Assembly (NCBI GenBank): GCA_041592335.1
Contig: JBFHQE010000007.1
Coordinates: forward strand, 62,001 to 126,000
Origin: JBFHQE01 sp041592335
Lineage (GTDB): Bacteria; Pseudomonadota; Gammaproteobacteria; Thiohalobacterales; Thiohalobacteraceae
DNA length: 64,000 nt
Reading direction: 5' to 3'
In this document: one piece after another, positions 53,418 to 62,697 of the stretch
Position numbering within the stretch: the first letter of the stretch is position 1
Layout: each line of letters opens with the position of its first letter
Position numbers and translations under genes: made by a program
The notes under the pieces: model-generated
Seen by the model: only the letters and a program-made list of their open reading frames with translations
Database searches by the model: none
Told to the model about the DNA's origin: nothing

Positions 53418-54365
53418 TCATTGCGGCGCAAACCGGAAAGTCAGCTCACGGAACCGCTCAAACAATCCCTGTTCCGGTGGCGGCAAGGGCAACGGATCAG
53501 CACGGTACACGGCCTTCTCCACCGAATCATCAAATGCCACATCGCCACTGCTCTGAACAATCTGCACGCTGGCCACACCACCACCCGGAATCAGGCGCAC
53601 CTTGACTACGCAGGACAGACCGGCGCGCGAACCCGGCGGCTGAATCCAGTTACGCTGCACGCGATCCTTGATCGCCAGCACATACTGGTCCACGACTGTC
53701 TGGTTGCGCCGTTCCTGTTCCGCCGCCAGCGCCGCCTGTTCCTCGGCCAGCTTTTTCTGCATGGCCGCTTCGGCGGCCTTACGCTTGGCTTCTTCCTCCG
53801 CCTTGCGCTTGGCCTCTTCCGCTTTACGTTTCTCTTCCTCGGCCTTTTTCTTTGCCTCGGCTTCGGCCTGCTTGCGTTCTTCCTCGGCCTTCTTTTTAGC
53901 CGCTTCTTCCGCCTTGCGTTTCTGTTCCTGCTCGGCGAGGCGCTTCTTCTCGGCCTCCTGCTTCTTGGCCAGTGCTGCCTGTTCGGCCTTCAGTTTTTCC
54001 AGGCGCTGCTTTTCGGCTTCCTGCTTTTTAGCCTCTTGCTCTTTCTGCTTTTTCAGGTCGGCCAGTTGCTGCTGTTCCGCCTTGCGCTGTTCCTCGGCCT
54101 TGCGCGCCTGCTCTTCCAGTTCACGCAGTTTACGTTCCGCCTCGGACTGCTTCTTGTTCTCGGCCGCTTTCAGCTTTTCCACTTCCTGCTGCACGCGCTG
54201 TTCATCCAGCGCCACTGCCTGGATCACTTCCGGCTGGGGACCGCCTACCGGTTTCAGGGTCCAGTCCAGGCTGAACGATAACAACGCGACCAGCACCGCA
54301 TGCACCAGCACCGAATACGCAAACGCGGACGGATGATCTTTGAACAACGCCAGGATGTCGCGCAT
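53418..54365 (-). CDS. tolA: Tol-Pal spanning protein TolA
   Basis: Encodes 315 residues. A single membrane helix (about 13-32) is followed by a long Lys/Ala/Glu-rich helix (about 70-230) that spans the periplasm, and a C-terminal domain with SCVVKVRLIPGGGVASVQIVQSSGD, which contacts TolB and Pal. The repetitive helix gives long antisense open frames on the other strand, which are artefacts. Confidence 0.96.
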   Translation of the reverse strand: MRDILALFKDHPSAFAYSVLVHAVLVALLSFSLDWTLKPVGGPQPEVIQAVALDEQRVQQEVEKLKAAENKKQSEAERKLRELEEQARKAEEQRKAEQQQLADLKKQKEQEAKKQEAEKQRLEKLKAEQAALAKKQEAEKKRLAEQEQKRKAEEAAKKKAEEERKQAEAEAKKKAEEEKRKAEEAKRKAEEEAKRKAAEAAMQKKLAEEQAALAAEQERRNQTVVDQYVLAIKDRVQRNWIQPPGSRAGLSCVVKVRLIPGGGVASVQIVQSSGDVAFDDSVEKAVYRADPLPLPPPEQGLFERFRELTFRFAPQ

Positions 54366-54369
54366 GCGC

Positions 54370-54798
54370 TCAGTTACCTTCCGGCGGTTCGGTGATCAGA
54401 CCCACCGTGGGCGCGCCCGCCTGTTGCAGCAGCACCATTGCCTGTACCACGCGGCCATAATCCACCTGCGCATCGCCGCGCACCATGACCGGCGTCTTGG
54501 GCTTGTGGCGCAATATCGCGGCCGTGCGCTGCACAATGGTATCCGCGTCCACCGGCGACTCGGGATCTTCGCCGACATTCATATAAAGGTTGCCATCCCG
54601 ATCCACGGTCACCTCGAGAGGCTCTTCACTGTCGGGCGGCAGCGGCTCCGCGCTGGCCTGCGGCAAATCGACCTTGACGCCCTGCGTCAGCAGCGGCGCG
54701 GTAATCATGAAGATCACCAGCATGACCAGCATGACGTCGATATAGGGCACGACGTTGATCTCTGCCATCGGTTTTTTCTTGTGTCGAACGCGCGCCAT
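54370..54798 (-). CDS. tolR: Tol-Pal motor subunit TolR
   Basis: Encodes 142 residues of the ExbD/TolR family. The membrane helix starts after EINVVPYIDVMLVMLVIFMI and contains the proton-relevant D21. The periplasmic part follows. It forms the ion-driven motor with TolQ, three bases upstream. Confidence 0.97.
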   Translation of the reverse strand: MARVRHKKKPMAEINVVPYIDVMLVMLVIFMITAPLLTQGVKVDLPQASAEPLPPDSEEPLEVTVDRDGNLYMNVGEDPESPVDADTIVQRTAAILRHKPKTPVMVRGDAQVDYGRVVQAMVLLQQAGAPTVGLITEPPEGN

Positions 54799-54801
54799 AG
54801 G

Positions 54802-55476
54802 TTAGCCGTGCACCTGGCGATGCAGAATGGTGGCAAACTCTTCCATGAAATTGTCGTAGCGACCGATCAGGCGTTCGACATCATTGGAAAAACGGTTGTA
54901 GGCCACTACTGCGGGAATCGCCGCAAACAGCCCCATGGCCGTGGCAATCAGCGCTTCGGCAATGCCGGGCGCGACCATCGCCAGCGTCGCCTGCTGCACG
55001 TTACCCAGCGAGCGGAAGGAGTTCATGATCCCCCACACGGTACCGAACAGACCTATATATGGACTGGTGGAACCGACGGTAGCGAGAAACGACAGATTCT
55101 TTTCCAGCAGGTCTTCCGCCTTGGCGAGCGCAACGCGCATGGAACGCTGGGCGCCATCCATGACCGCCTCGCCGCTGGCACTGGATTGCTTACGCAAACG
55201 GGCGAATTCCGAGAAACCCACCTCGAAGATATCGGCCATGCCACCGGTGGCGTTCTCGTGCGCCTTCACATCGTGATAGAGCTGAGTGAGTTCGCCGCCG
55301 GACCAGAAACGCTGCTCGAAGGCACGCGCTTCTTTCTCCGCGTCGCCCAGCACGCGCCACTTGTGAAAGATCATTGTCCAGGATATGACCGACAGCACCA
55401 CCAACAGCAGCATTACCAACTGCACCACCGGGCTCGCGCCCACGATCAGGTGCATCATGGATAAATCAGCGGACAT
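54802..55476 (-). CDS. tolQ: Tol-Pal motor subunit TolQ
   Basis: Encodes 224 residues with three membrane helices (about 15-38, 130-152, 163-188); the ExbB/TolQ signatures VGSTSPYIGLFGTVWGIMNSF and IAEALIATAMGLFAAIPAVVAYN are intact. It overlaps the end of ybgC by 11 bp. Confidence 0.97.
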   Translation of the reverse strand: MSADLSMMHLIVGASPVVQLVMLLLVVLSVISWTMIFHKWRVLGDAEKEARAFEQRFWSGGELTQLYHDVKAHENATGGMADIFEVGFSEFARLRKQSSASGEAVMDGAQRSMRVALAKAEDLLEKNLSFLATVGSTSPYIGLFGTVWGIMNSFRSLGNVQQATLAMVAPGIAEALIATAMGLFAAIPAVVAYNRFSNDVERLIGRYDNFMEEFATILHRQVHG

Positions 55477-55879
55477 TCAATAACTCCTTAATCAAAGCGT
55501 TGGGGATCGCCGTCGGGCGAAAGGATTTGGAATCAATGCAGGCGATACGGATTTCGCCGGTGCAGCAGGGACGGAACTCATCACCCTGCAGATGAACCGA
55601 CTGGGCAAAGGTCAAGCTGGCACGTTTTTGTTCGATCAATTTAGTAGTGACGTCTAGTTCATCATTAAAACGCGCCGGACGCAAGTAGTCGACGCTGGCA
55701 TGCCGCACGGCAAAGATCACCCCGTCCTCCGCCAGCAGGCGGTCCTGCTCAAAACCCAGCTTGCGTAAATATTCGGTACGCGCGCGTTCCATAAACTTTA
55801 AATAGTTTGCGTAATAGACGACGCCGCCGCTATCCGTGTCCTCGTAATAAACACGCACCGGCCAGCGGAAAATGATCAC
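55466..55879 (-). CDS. ybgC: Tol-Pal-associated acyl-CoA thioesterase YbgC
   Basis: Encodes 137 residues from the GTG at 55879, preceded by AAGGGAGT at 8 bp; an ATG at 55951 would add 24 residues not found in the family (E. coli 134 residues). The hot-dog fold motif YYEDTDSGGVVYYANYLKFMERAR carries the catalytic aspartate. It is the first gene of the ybgC-tolQRAB-pal-cpoB set. Confidence 0.94.
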   Translation of the reverse strand: MIIFRWPVRVYYEDTDSGGVVYYANYLKFMERARTEYLRKLGFEQDRLLAEDGVIFAVRHASVDYLRPARFNDELDVTTKLIEQKRASLTFAQSVHLQGDEFRPCCTGEIRIACIDSKSFRPTAIPNALIKELLNVR

Positions 55880-55954
55880 CGACTTCGACTCCCTTTCATC
55901 GACAATACTTTTTTCAAAAAATTCCTTCTCCCGGAAGGAGAGAGAAAGCATTAA

Positions 55955-57004
55955 TTACTCATCGAATAACGACAGGCTTTCCCGGTCGTCAGTTCCCAAG
56001 TTACTCGGCGGGCGCAGGCCAAAATGCCGGTAGGCATTCCGGGTGGCCACCCGGCCACGCGCGGTGCGCATGATAAATCCCTGTTGAATCAGATAGGGTT
56101 CGATCACGTCTTCCAGCGTGCCGCGCTCCTCGCCAACGGCGGCCGACAGGTTATCGATACCCACCGGGCCGCCGTCGAATTTTTCGATCAATGCCGCCAG
56201 CAGTTTGCGATCCAGCGTGTCGAAACCGTTCTGGTCGACGTGCAGCAGATCCATTGCCGCGCGCGCAACCGTCACATCCACCTTGCCGTCCGCCTTCACC
56301 TGGGCATAATCGCGCACCCGGCGCAGCAGACGATTGGCAATGCGCGGGGTACCGCGTGAACGGCGCGCCACTTCGGCCGCGCCATCCTGCGCCATGGCGA
56401 CACCCAGTATCGAGGCGGAGCGCTGCACAATGTGGGCAAGGTCCTGGGTGTTGTAGAACTCCAGCCGCTGCACGATGCCGAACCGGTCCCTAAGCGGCGA
56501 GGTCAGCAGCCCCGCGCGGGTAGTCGCGCCGACCAGGGTAAAGGGCGGCAGATCGAGCTTGATGGAACGCGCCGCCGGCCCTTCGCCGATCATGATGTCG
56601 AGCTGATAGTCTTCCATGGCCGGGTACAGCACTTCTTCCACCACCGGGCTCAGGCGGTGAATTTCATCCACGAATAACACATCGTGCGGCTCAAGATTGG
56701 TCAGGATGGCCGCCAGATCGCCGGGTTTTTCCAGTACCGGGCCGGAGGTCTGGCGCAGGTTCACCTGCATTTCATTGGCAATGATGTGAGCGAGGGTGGT
56801 TTTGCCCAGGCCGGGCGGCCCGAAGATTAGAACGTGATCGAGCGCTTCACTGCGGCCGCGCGCGGCGCCGATGAAAATCTCCATCTGCTCACGCACTTCC
56901 GGCTGACCCTGATAGTCGGCCAGCGACTGCGGCCGAATGGCGCGATCGATACGCTCTTCGTCAATCGAATGGGTTTCTGCGGAAATAACACGATCCTGGG
57001 TCAT
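55955..57004 (-). CDS. ruvB: Holliday junction branch migration ATPase RuvB
   Basis: A 349-residue AAA+ motor. Walker A GPPGLGKT is at 62-69 and Walker B VLFVDEIHRL follows; sensor region GATTRAGLLTSPLRDRFG and the C-terminal winged helix (EPYLIQQGFIMRTARGR) are complete. The ATG overlaps the ruvA stop by one base. It drives branch migration with RuvA. Confidence 0.98.
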   Translation of the reverse strand: MTQDRVISAETHSIDEERIDRAIRPQSLADYQGQPEVREQMEIFIGAARGRSEALDHVLIFGPPGLGKTTLAHIIANEMQVNLRQTSGPVLEKPGDLAAILTNLEPHDVLFVDEIHRLSPVVEEVLYPAMEDYQLDIMIGEGPAARSIKLDLPPFTLVGATTRAGLLTSPLRDRFGIVQRLEFYNTQDLAHIVQRSASILGVAMAQDGAAEVARRSRGTPRIANRLLRRVRDYAQVKADGKVDVTVARAAMDLLHVDQNGFDTLDRKLLAALIEKFDGGPVGIDNLSAAVGEERGTLEDVIEPYLIQQGFIMRTARGRVATRNAYRHFGLRPPSNLGTDDRESLSLFDE

Positions 57005-57621
57005 TATGATTTAGCGACTCCCTGCAGTGCCTGGCGAATGATCTCCTCCGCCGCCAGACTTTGTGTGTCGATGTTCCGTACCATGCGACTCGCTTCCGGC
57101 GGCTTGTATCCCAGCGCTATCAGCGCGCTGACCGCTTCCTCCACCGGCGATGCCGGTTCCATGATAACAGCCTTGCCAGGCGCAGAATGTGATGCGCTCG
57201 ACATTGTACCGGCACCCCACTTTTCCAGCCTGTCGCGTAATTCCACCACCAGCCGTTCGGCGGTTTTCTTGCCGATTCCCGGCACCCGCGTCAAGGCCGT
57301 GCTGTCACCCTCCTGCACGCACAGCACGAACTGGTCCGCACTCATGCCGGACAGAATCGCCAGCGCCAGCCGGGGACCGACGCCGTTGATCTTGATCAGC
57401 TCGCGAAACAGGTTGCGATCCGACAATGTGGCGAAACCAAACAGGGTGTGCGCATCCTCGCGGATGGATAAATGCGTGAACAGAATGATGTCCTGCCCAA
57501 CCTCGGGCAGATCGTAGAAAGTGGTCATGGGCGCATCGACCTCGTAACCGACGCCCTGCACCTCCAGCACCAGTTGTGGAGGCTGCTTGGCGGCAATGCG
57601 TCCGCGCAGAAAACCGATCAT
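57004..57621 (-). CDS. ruvA: Holliday junction DNA-binding protein RuvA
   Basis: Encodes 205 residues: an N-terminal OB fold (MIGFLRGRIAAKQPPQLVLEV), helix-hairpin-helix parts (INGVGPRLALAILSG and VPGIGKKTAERLVVELRD), and the C-terminal RuvB-binding domain (ALIALGYKPPEASRMV). The ATG overlaps the ruvC stop by 4 bp. Confidence 0.98.
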   Translation of the reverse strand: MIGFLRGRIAAKQPPQLVLEVQGVGYEVDAPMTTFYDLPEVGQDIILFTHLSIREDAHTLFGFATLSDRNLFRELIKINGVGPRLALAILSGMSADQFVLCVQEGDSTALTRVPGIGKKTAERLVVELRDRLEKWGAGTMSSASHSAPGKAVIMEPASPVEEAVSALIALGYKPPEASRMVRNIDTQSLAAEEIIRQALQGVAKS

Positions 57622-58136
57622 CGGTAACGCCCTCCACGCACGCTGCGCGCAACGCCGACACGGTTCAGGCTGGCGCGCATGTGCGCGTGACAGATCGCCA
57701 CCCCCAGCGCGTCGGCCTGGTCCGCCTGCGGCATCGCCGGCAGATTGAGTAACACTTTCACCATGTGCTGCACCTGTTCCTTGGCAGCACTCCCCTTACC
57801 CACCACCGACTGCTTGATTTCACGCGGACTGTATTCCGCCACCGCGACGCCCTGCTGCACCATGGCACAGATCGCCGCGCCGCGCGCCTGGCCCAGTTTC
57901 AGCGCCGAATCGGCATTGCGCGCCATGAACACGTTTTCAATCGCCGCTTCATCCGGCTGCCACTGCTGCATGAGTTGATGGATTTCAGAAAAGATAAAGC
58001 CGAGGCGGTCGGGTAGACCGTCCCCGGCGATTTTGAGTCGGCCGCTGTGAACGTGAGTGTGATGGCTGCCGTCGACGTCGATGATACCGAAGCCGGTGTT
58101 CTGTGAACCTGGGTCGATGCCGAGGATACGTGTCAC
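57618..58136 (-). CDS. ruvC: Holliday junction resolvase RuvC
   Basis: A 172-residue endonuclease. The acidic catalytic residues are D8 (ILGIDPGSQNTG), E67 (AAIENVF), D139 and D142 (QADQADALGVAICH). It starts at GTG, without a strong ribosome site, 12 bp after yebC, and leads ruvC-ruvA-ruvB. Confidence 0.96.
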   Translation of the reverse strand: MTRILGIDPGSQNTGFGIIDVDGSHHTHVHSGRLKIAGDGLPDRLGFIFSEIHQLMQQWQPDEAAIENVFMARNADSALKLGQARGAAICAMVQQGVAVAEYSPREIKQSVVGKGSAAKEQVQHMVKVLLNLPAMPQADQADALGVAICHAHMRASLNRVGVARSVRGGRYR

Positions 58137-58148
58137 GTGACAGTCACT

Positions 58149-58895
58149 TTAGGCGATGGCCTCCAGTACTTCGTCCGGAATATCCGCGTTGGTGTAGACC
58201 TCCTGCACGTCGTCGAGGTCTTCCAGCATGTCGATCAGTTTCAAAATAGTTTCCGCGGATTCGACGTCCACCGGACTCAGGTTATCCGCCTGGAAAGTGA
58301 TCTCGGCGTTGTCCGGCGTCAGACCGGCTGCTTCCAGCGCTTCCTTAACGGCGGCATAGTCTTCCGGGCTGGTCATGACATCGAAGGAGCCATCGTCATT
58401 GCTGACCACATCATTGGCCCCGGCCTCCAGCGCCGCTTCCATGATGGTGTCTTCGTCGCCACTACCAAAGGTCAGAATACCGACCTTCTGGAACATGTAG
58501 GCCACAGAACCATCGGTGCCCAGGTTACCGCCCAGTTTGGTAAAGGCGTGGCGTACTTCGGATACGGTGCGGTTGCGGTTATCGGTCAGGCAATCCACGA
58601 TGATCGCCACGCCGCCCGGGCCATAGCCCTCGTAACGCACCTCATCATAATTGCCTTCGTCCAGCTCGCCCGCGCCGCGCTTACAGGCCTTCTCGATGGT
58701 GTCCTTGGGCATGTTTGCGCCGAGCGCCTTGTCGACCGCGAGACGCAGCCGCGGATGGGTGTTGGGATCGGCCGTTTTGCCTTCCTTCGCCGCCACGGTG
58801 ATTTCGCGAATCAGCTTGGTCCAGAGCTTGCCGCGCTTCTTGTCGGTCGCGGCCTTCTTATGCTTGATATTGGCCCATTTACTGTGTCCAGCCAT
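58149..58895 (-). CDS. yebC: YebC/PmpR-family regulator
   Basis: Encodes 248 residues. The N-terminus MAGHSKWANIKHKKAATDKK and GPGGVAIIVDCLTDNRNRTVSEVR are hallmarks. The family includes DNA-binding regulators and, by recent work, ribosome-associated factors that relieve stalling at proline stretches. It leads the yebC-ruvCAB group, the usual arrangement. Confidence 0.96.
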   Translation of the reverse strand: MAGHSKWANIKHKKAATDKKRGKLWTKLIREITVAAKEGKTADPNTHPRLRLAVDKALGANMPKDTIEKACKRGAGELDEGNYDEVRYEGYGPGGVAIIVDCLTDNRNRTVSEVRHAFTKLGGNLGTDGSVAYMFQKVGILTFGSGDEDTIMEAALEAGANDVVSNDDGSFDVMTSPEDYAAVKEALEAAGLTPDNAEITFQADNLSPVDVESAETILKLIDMLEDLDDVQEVYTNADIPDEVLEAIA

Positions 58896-59005
58896 GGTTT
58901 CCTCGTTCGAAACTACAAAATTGCGGCAATTCTACCATGGCAGCGGAAAAAGGGGATGTCACAGGCTATCATGCCGGTATTTCCCAACGTGAGAATGCTC
59001 CAGAC

Positions 59006-59284
59006 ATGAAAGCCACCGCAGAATTACAGATTGTCCCGATCGGGGAAGGCATATCGGTCCGGCACCACATCGCCCGCGTGGTCGAAATCCTCAACAGCAA
59101 GGGGTTTATTGTCGAAACCCACGCCTCGGGCACCAACCTCGAAGGTGAGCTGCATGAGATTCTGGCGGTGGTGGAAGAGCTGCACGAAACCCTGCATCAA
59201 CAGGGGGTGGTACGGCTGCTGAGTTACCTGAAACTCGAAACCCGTACTGACAAGGAAATCACCCTGGCCGGGAAGCGGCTATGA
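59006..59284 (+). CDS. MTH1187-family thiamine-binding-like protein
   Basis: A 92-residue protein from the ATG at 59006; upstream in-frame starts lack conservation. The sequence AELQIVPIGEGISVRHHIARVVEIL and GFIVETHASGTNLEGEL matches the MTH1187/YkoF-like group, some of which bind thiamine or its precursors. No TPP riboswitch or thiamine gene is near. It is divergent from yebC. Confidence 0.85.
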   Translation: MKATAELQIVPIGEGISVRHHIARVVEILNSKGFIVETHASGTNLEGELHEILAVVEELHETLHQQGVVRLLSYLKLETRTDKEITLAGKRL

Positions 59285-59301
59285 AACCACGCATGACGTA
59301 G

Positions 59302-59321
59302 GGGCGACCGGCCGGTCGCCC
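59302..59321. repeat. REP palindrome, upstream copy
   Basis: GGGCGACCGGCCGGTCGCCC, a perfect 20-nt palindrome, 24 bp before the transposase start. Confidence 0.9.
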
Positions 59322-59344
59322 AGATTCCACAAGGAGGTGGAATT

Positions 59345-59878
59345 ATGAAATACGACCCAGATGTCCATCACAGAAGGTCAATCCGGCTGGATGGATACGA
59401 TTATTCTCAAACCGGCTGCTATTTTGTCACCCTCTGCACCTTCAATCGTGAATGCCAGTTTGGTGAAATAATGAACGGCGCAATGCAATTAAATGAAATT
59501 GGAACAATTGCTGCCGAAGAATGGACGAAAACAGCTGAAATTCGGAATGGAATCTCATTAGATAAATGGGTTGTGATGCCCAATCACCTGCATGGAATCA
59601 TTGCCATCGCATCACCACACACATCACTGGGCGACCGGCCGGTCGCCCCTACAGGACCAGCTGCGAATTCTTTAGGCGCCATAATCGCAAACTACAAAGC
59701 AACGGTGACAAGAAGAATTAATCGCTTACAAGACGAACCCAGCGAAAAATTATGGCAACGCAACTACTGGGATCACGTTATCCGTAATGACGCAGATCTC
59801 ACACGTATCCGCGAATACATCGTGAATAATCCGGCGCAATGGGAACTGGATAAACTACATCCCGACAATCAAACTTAG
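59345..59878 (+). mobile_element. REP-associated tyrosine transposase (RAYT)
   Basis: Encodes 177 residues of the Y1/HUH family. The HUH motif is H81-L-H83 in VVMPNHLHGIIAI and the probable catalytic tyrosine is Y117 in GAIIANYKATVTRRIN. The C-terminal LWQRNYWDHVIRNDADLTRIREYIVNNP is typical of RAYTs. RAYT proteins process REP palindromes in single-stranded DNA. AAGGAGG precedes the ATG. Copies of one palindrome lie before, inside and after the gene; the inside copy codes for GDRPVAP (96-102). Confidence 0.93.
59629..59648. repeat. REP palindrome inside the RAYT gene
   Basis: The same 20-nt palindrome as at 59302, in frame within the coding region between the HUH motif and the tyrosine, translated as GDRPVAP. 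The flanking CCCTAC matches the CCCCTGC tail of the downstream copy in part. Confidence 0.9.
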
Positions 59879-59884
59879 CAATTT

Positions 59885-59912
59885 GCAGGGGCGACCGGCC
59901 GGTCGCCCCTGC
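59885..59912. repeat. REP palindrome, downstream copy
   Basis: The 20-nt core plus four more matching bases on each side (GCAG/CTGC), a perfect 28-nt palindrome, six bases after the RAYT stop. Confidence 0.9.
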
Positions 59913-59920
59913 AACATCTT

Positions 59921-61372
59921 TTAGAACAGGAACCGATAAACGAACTGGAAGCTGTTCTGGCTATGCACCGAGGTGAATGCCGGAATGGTCGATCCATTAC
60001 CCGGATTGGTCACCTTCTTTTCGAACGCATGTTGGAATGAAAAATCAATCGCCTGCTGATCGTCAAAGCGGTAGCCAAAGCCAAGCGTCAGATGCTTTTC
60101 GGGAATGGCCGGGAACAGGGCATTCAGGAATGAGTCCGGAACCGGGTTACTGGCCACGTTAATACCACCGCGCAGGGTCAGCTGCCTGTTGTATTGATAA
60201 GCACCGCCCAGCTGCACCACGGTCTGGTCATCCCAGTTCTGGAACAGCGCCACGTCCATGCTTTGACCGGCAAATCCCTGGGCCAGCTGATTGGCCTGCG
60301 TTGCATCGGCTTCAAACGACATCTTGAAACTCTTCATAACGCTTTCCCAGTTGATGCGTTTGATATCGCCCGCGAACATCCACTTGCCATTAGGCTTATA
60401 GGCCGCGCCAACCGCCCAGGTGGAAGGCCACTGAAAATCCTTGACCTTGATGGTGCCGGTTACCGGAATATCGTAATTCTGCGCACCCGCACCGAAGTTT
60501 GCCCGCACGCCAAAGCGAACAGAGGCATCCTTGGTTTTCATATCGCCCAGGTTGGTCTTGGAATGATAGGTACCGCCGATGGTCCACTGGTTATTGATCT
60601 TGTAAGTCGCACCCAGTTTCCCCGCCAGGCCATAGGCGCGCGCCTTGCCGGAAAAACGGCTGCCGTTGCTGAAATCGAAGTAGGCATGATGCACTTCGGT
60701 AATCGTGCCCGCGCCATAAAGCGTGGAAAATGCGTTGACCATGGTGCCGCTCGCCGTACCAATGCTCTGCTGTCCCGGCGTCGCCAGATTGAAGAACTGC
60801 GCTTCACTCATGGCCATTTTCAGATCCAGACCGGCCCAGACCAGGTCCAGGCTACCGCCGACGCTCAGGCGATCGCTGACGTCATAGGCAACCGGCGCAA
60901 TAATGCGGCCCACGCTTAATTCAGTACGTTGCTCCAGGTTGGATGTAACGCCATAAGCCGCGCCGGGATTGCTTAACGGACTGGTGGAACCGAACTCGGT
61001 GCCCATGCCACCCTGGCCATACAGGCCAACACCGTAAGTCAGTTTTTCCAGTTTGCGCGTCCAGCCGAATGCTGGCATGTAATAAGCCGTGCCGTCCGAT
61101 TCCACTGACTGGCCGGCAATCTCAGTGGTGACATCCGGGCCGAGAAAACCGAAGAAGATATCCAGACGATTACCATCCTCGCGCATACCGAGGGTTGCCG
61201 GGTTATTCATCATCGCCGCGGTACCGTTATCGTAGGCCATCGAGGCACCGCCCATTGCGGTCGCTTCCGGTCCATAACCTTCGATGTTCATGCCGTTGGT
61301 CGCCCAGAGGGCCTGTGAAATTGCCGCCAGCAGCACACCGCCGGCAACGCGTGGTACACGCATTGTCTTCAT
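59921..61372 (-). CDS. OmpP1/FadL-family outer membrane protein
   Basis: A 483-residue beta-barrel with a signal peptide (cleavage near LWA-TNG). The mature N-terminus TNGMNIEGYGPEATAMGGAS and MMNNPATLGM are the family plug; the end FQFVYRFLF is a barrel closing strand. It resembles the paralogue at 22529-23905 in these blocks. The substrate is unknown; imports of hydrophobic compounds are typical of the family. Confidence 0.92.
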   Translation of the reverse strand: MKTMRVPRVAGGVLLAAISQALWATNGMNIEGYGPEATAMGGASMAYDNGTAAMMNNPATLGMREDGNRLDIFFGFLGPDVTTEIAGQSVESDGTAYYMPAFGWTRKLEKLTYGVGLYGQGGMGTEFGSTSPLSNPGAAYGVTSNLEQRTELSVGRIIAPVAYDVSDRLSVGGSLDLVWAGLDLKMAMSEAQFFNLATPGQQSIGTASGTMVNAFSTLYGAGTITEVHHAYFDFSNGSRFSGKARAYGLAGKLGATYKINNQWTIGGTYHSKTNLGDMKTKDASVRFGVRANFGAGAQNYDIPVTGTIKVKDFQWPSTWAVGAAYKPNGKWMFAGDIKRINWESVMKSFKMSFEADATQANQLAQGFAGQSMDVALFQNWDDQTVVQLGGAYQYNRQLTLRGGINVASNPVPDSFLNALFPAIPEKHLTLGFGYRFDDQQAIDFSFQHAFEKKVTNPGNGSTIPAFTSVHSQNSFQFVYRFLF

Positions 61373-61485
61373 TTATAAAACTCCAGGTAGGGGTAAGCGT
61401 TTGAAATGCATATCCTTCGCCGACTTATATCCGTGATTCTTTCGATCTAGGAGTTTTGTCGGCGGAGAGGTGTATTTCTGAAATG

Positions 61486-61507
61486 AAAAAGCCCGGTAAA
61501 ACCGGGC
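61486..61507 (-). terminator. Terminator after nadA
   Basis: GCCCGGT-aaa-ACCGGGC with five T on the minus strand, 25 bp after the nadA stop at 61532. Confidence 0.9.
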
Positions 61508-61531
61508 CTTTGTAAATTATCTGTTAAAGAC

Positions 61532-62632
61532 TCAAGGCGATACTTCGAGCATTCGTTCCAATGCCAATTTAGCCTGCGCGGCCTCTTCGGCGGGCACCTT
61601 GATCTGGTTCACCGGCTTGCCATCGACCAGGTTTTCCAGTGTCCAGGCCAGGTGTTGCGGATCAATGCGGAACATGGTGGAACACATGCACACGGTCGGC
61701 GACATGAAGTGTACGTTCTTACCTTCGTGCTTATGCTGTTCGTGCAGGCGATTGACCAGGTTCAACTCGGTGCCCACCAGCCAGCGCGTACCCGGTGCGC
61801 TTTCGGCGATAGTCTTGATAATGAATTCGGTGGAACCCACGGCATCCGATTTCTGGCAAACCTCGAAACTGGATTCCGGATGCGAGATCACCTTGCCTTC
61901 GGGATATTTCGCCTTGAAGGCATCGATGTGTTCCGGCTTGAACATCTGGTGCACGGAACAGAATCCCTTCCAGAGAATCATTTTGGCTTTCCTGATCTGC
62001 TCTTCGGTCAGACCGCCCATCGGCTGGTCGTAATCCCACACCACCATTTCATCCAGCGGAATACCCATGCTGTAGCCGGTGTTACGACCGAGGTGCTGAT
62101 CGGGGAAGAACAACACTTTCTCTCTTTGACCGAACGACCATTCCAGTACATGCCGTGCATTGGTGGAGGTGCAGACGATGCCGCCATGCCGGCCGCAAAA
62201 AGCCTTCAGGTCCGCGGCAGAGTTGATATAGGTAACCGGGGTGATGTTTTCATCCGGATCAAGCACTGCGCTCAGTTCCTGCCAGGCGCGCTCGACCTTG
62301 GCCAGGTTCGCCATGTCGGCCATGGAACAACCGGCGGCCATATCCGGCAGGATGGAGATCTGGTCCGGGCGCGACAGGATGTCCGCGACTTCGGCCATGA
62401 AGTGCACACCGCAGAACACGATGAACTCCGCATTCGAACTGGCCGCCATGCGCGACAGCTTCAGAGAGTCGCCACTGAAATCGGCGTGGCGGAACACTTC
62501 TTCACGCTGATAGTGATGCCCCAGAATAACCACGCGATCACCGAGTTTGGCGCGCGCGGCAAGAATGCGGTCTTCGCATTCCGCATCATTCAGCTTTACA
62601 TAAGGTTCCAGGGCGATGGCCGTTGCTGCCAT
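61532..62632 (-). CDS. nadA: Quinolinate synthase NadA
   Basis: A 366-residue 4Fe-4S enzyme that joins iminoaspartate and dihydroxyacetone phosphate into quinolinate for NAD synthesis. Pieces VVILGHHYQREEVFRHADFSGDS, FCGVHFMAEVA, GIVCTSTNA and PTVCMCSTMFRI hold the cluster cysteines. GGAG stands 6 bp before the ATG. It is followed by a terminator. A large antisense open frame on the plus strand is not a gene. Confidence 0.97.
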   Translation of the reverse strand: MAATAIALEPYVKLNDAECEDRILAARAKLGDRVVILGHHYQREEVFRHADFSGDSLKLSRMAASSNAEFIVFCGVHFMAEVADILSRPDQISILPDMAAGCSMADMANLAKVERAWQELSAVLDPDENITPVTYINSAADLKAFCGRHGGIVCTSTNARHVLEWSFGQREKVLFFPDQHLGRNTGYSMGIPLDEMVVWDYDQPMGGLTEEQIRKAKMILWKGFCSVHQMFKPEHIDAFKAKYPEGKVISHPESSFEVCQKSDAVGSTEFIIKTIAESAPGTRWLVGTELNLVNRLHEQHKHEGKNVHFMSPTVCMCSTMFRIDPQHLAWTLENLVDGKPVNQIKVPAEEAAQAKLALERMLEVSP

Positions 62633-62697
62633 GATCGACTCCAGACAATCGGTTCAGTCCGCAATATACAAAAGAAAAGGCCGCCAAACAGTACCAC

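Noticed and set aside
53668..54336. 222-codon open frame rich in Ser, Ala and Cys, opposite tolA
   Set aside because: Produced by the repetitive Lys/Ala/Glu codons of the tolA helix read backwards.
59302..59912. CRISPR-like interpretation of the three identical palindromes
   Set aside because: Only three copies, spaced 300 and 240 bp apart, one within a gene; no regular spacers and no cas genes.
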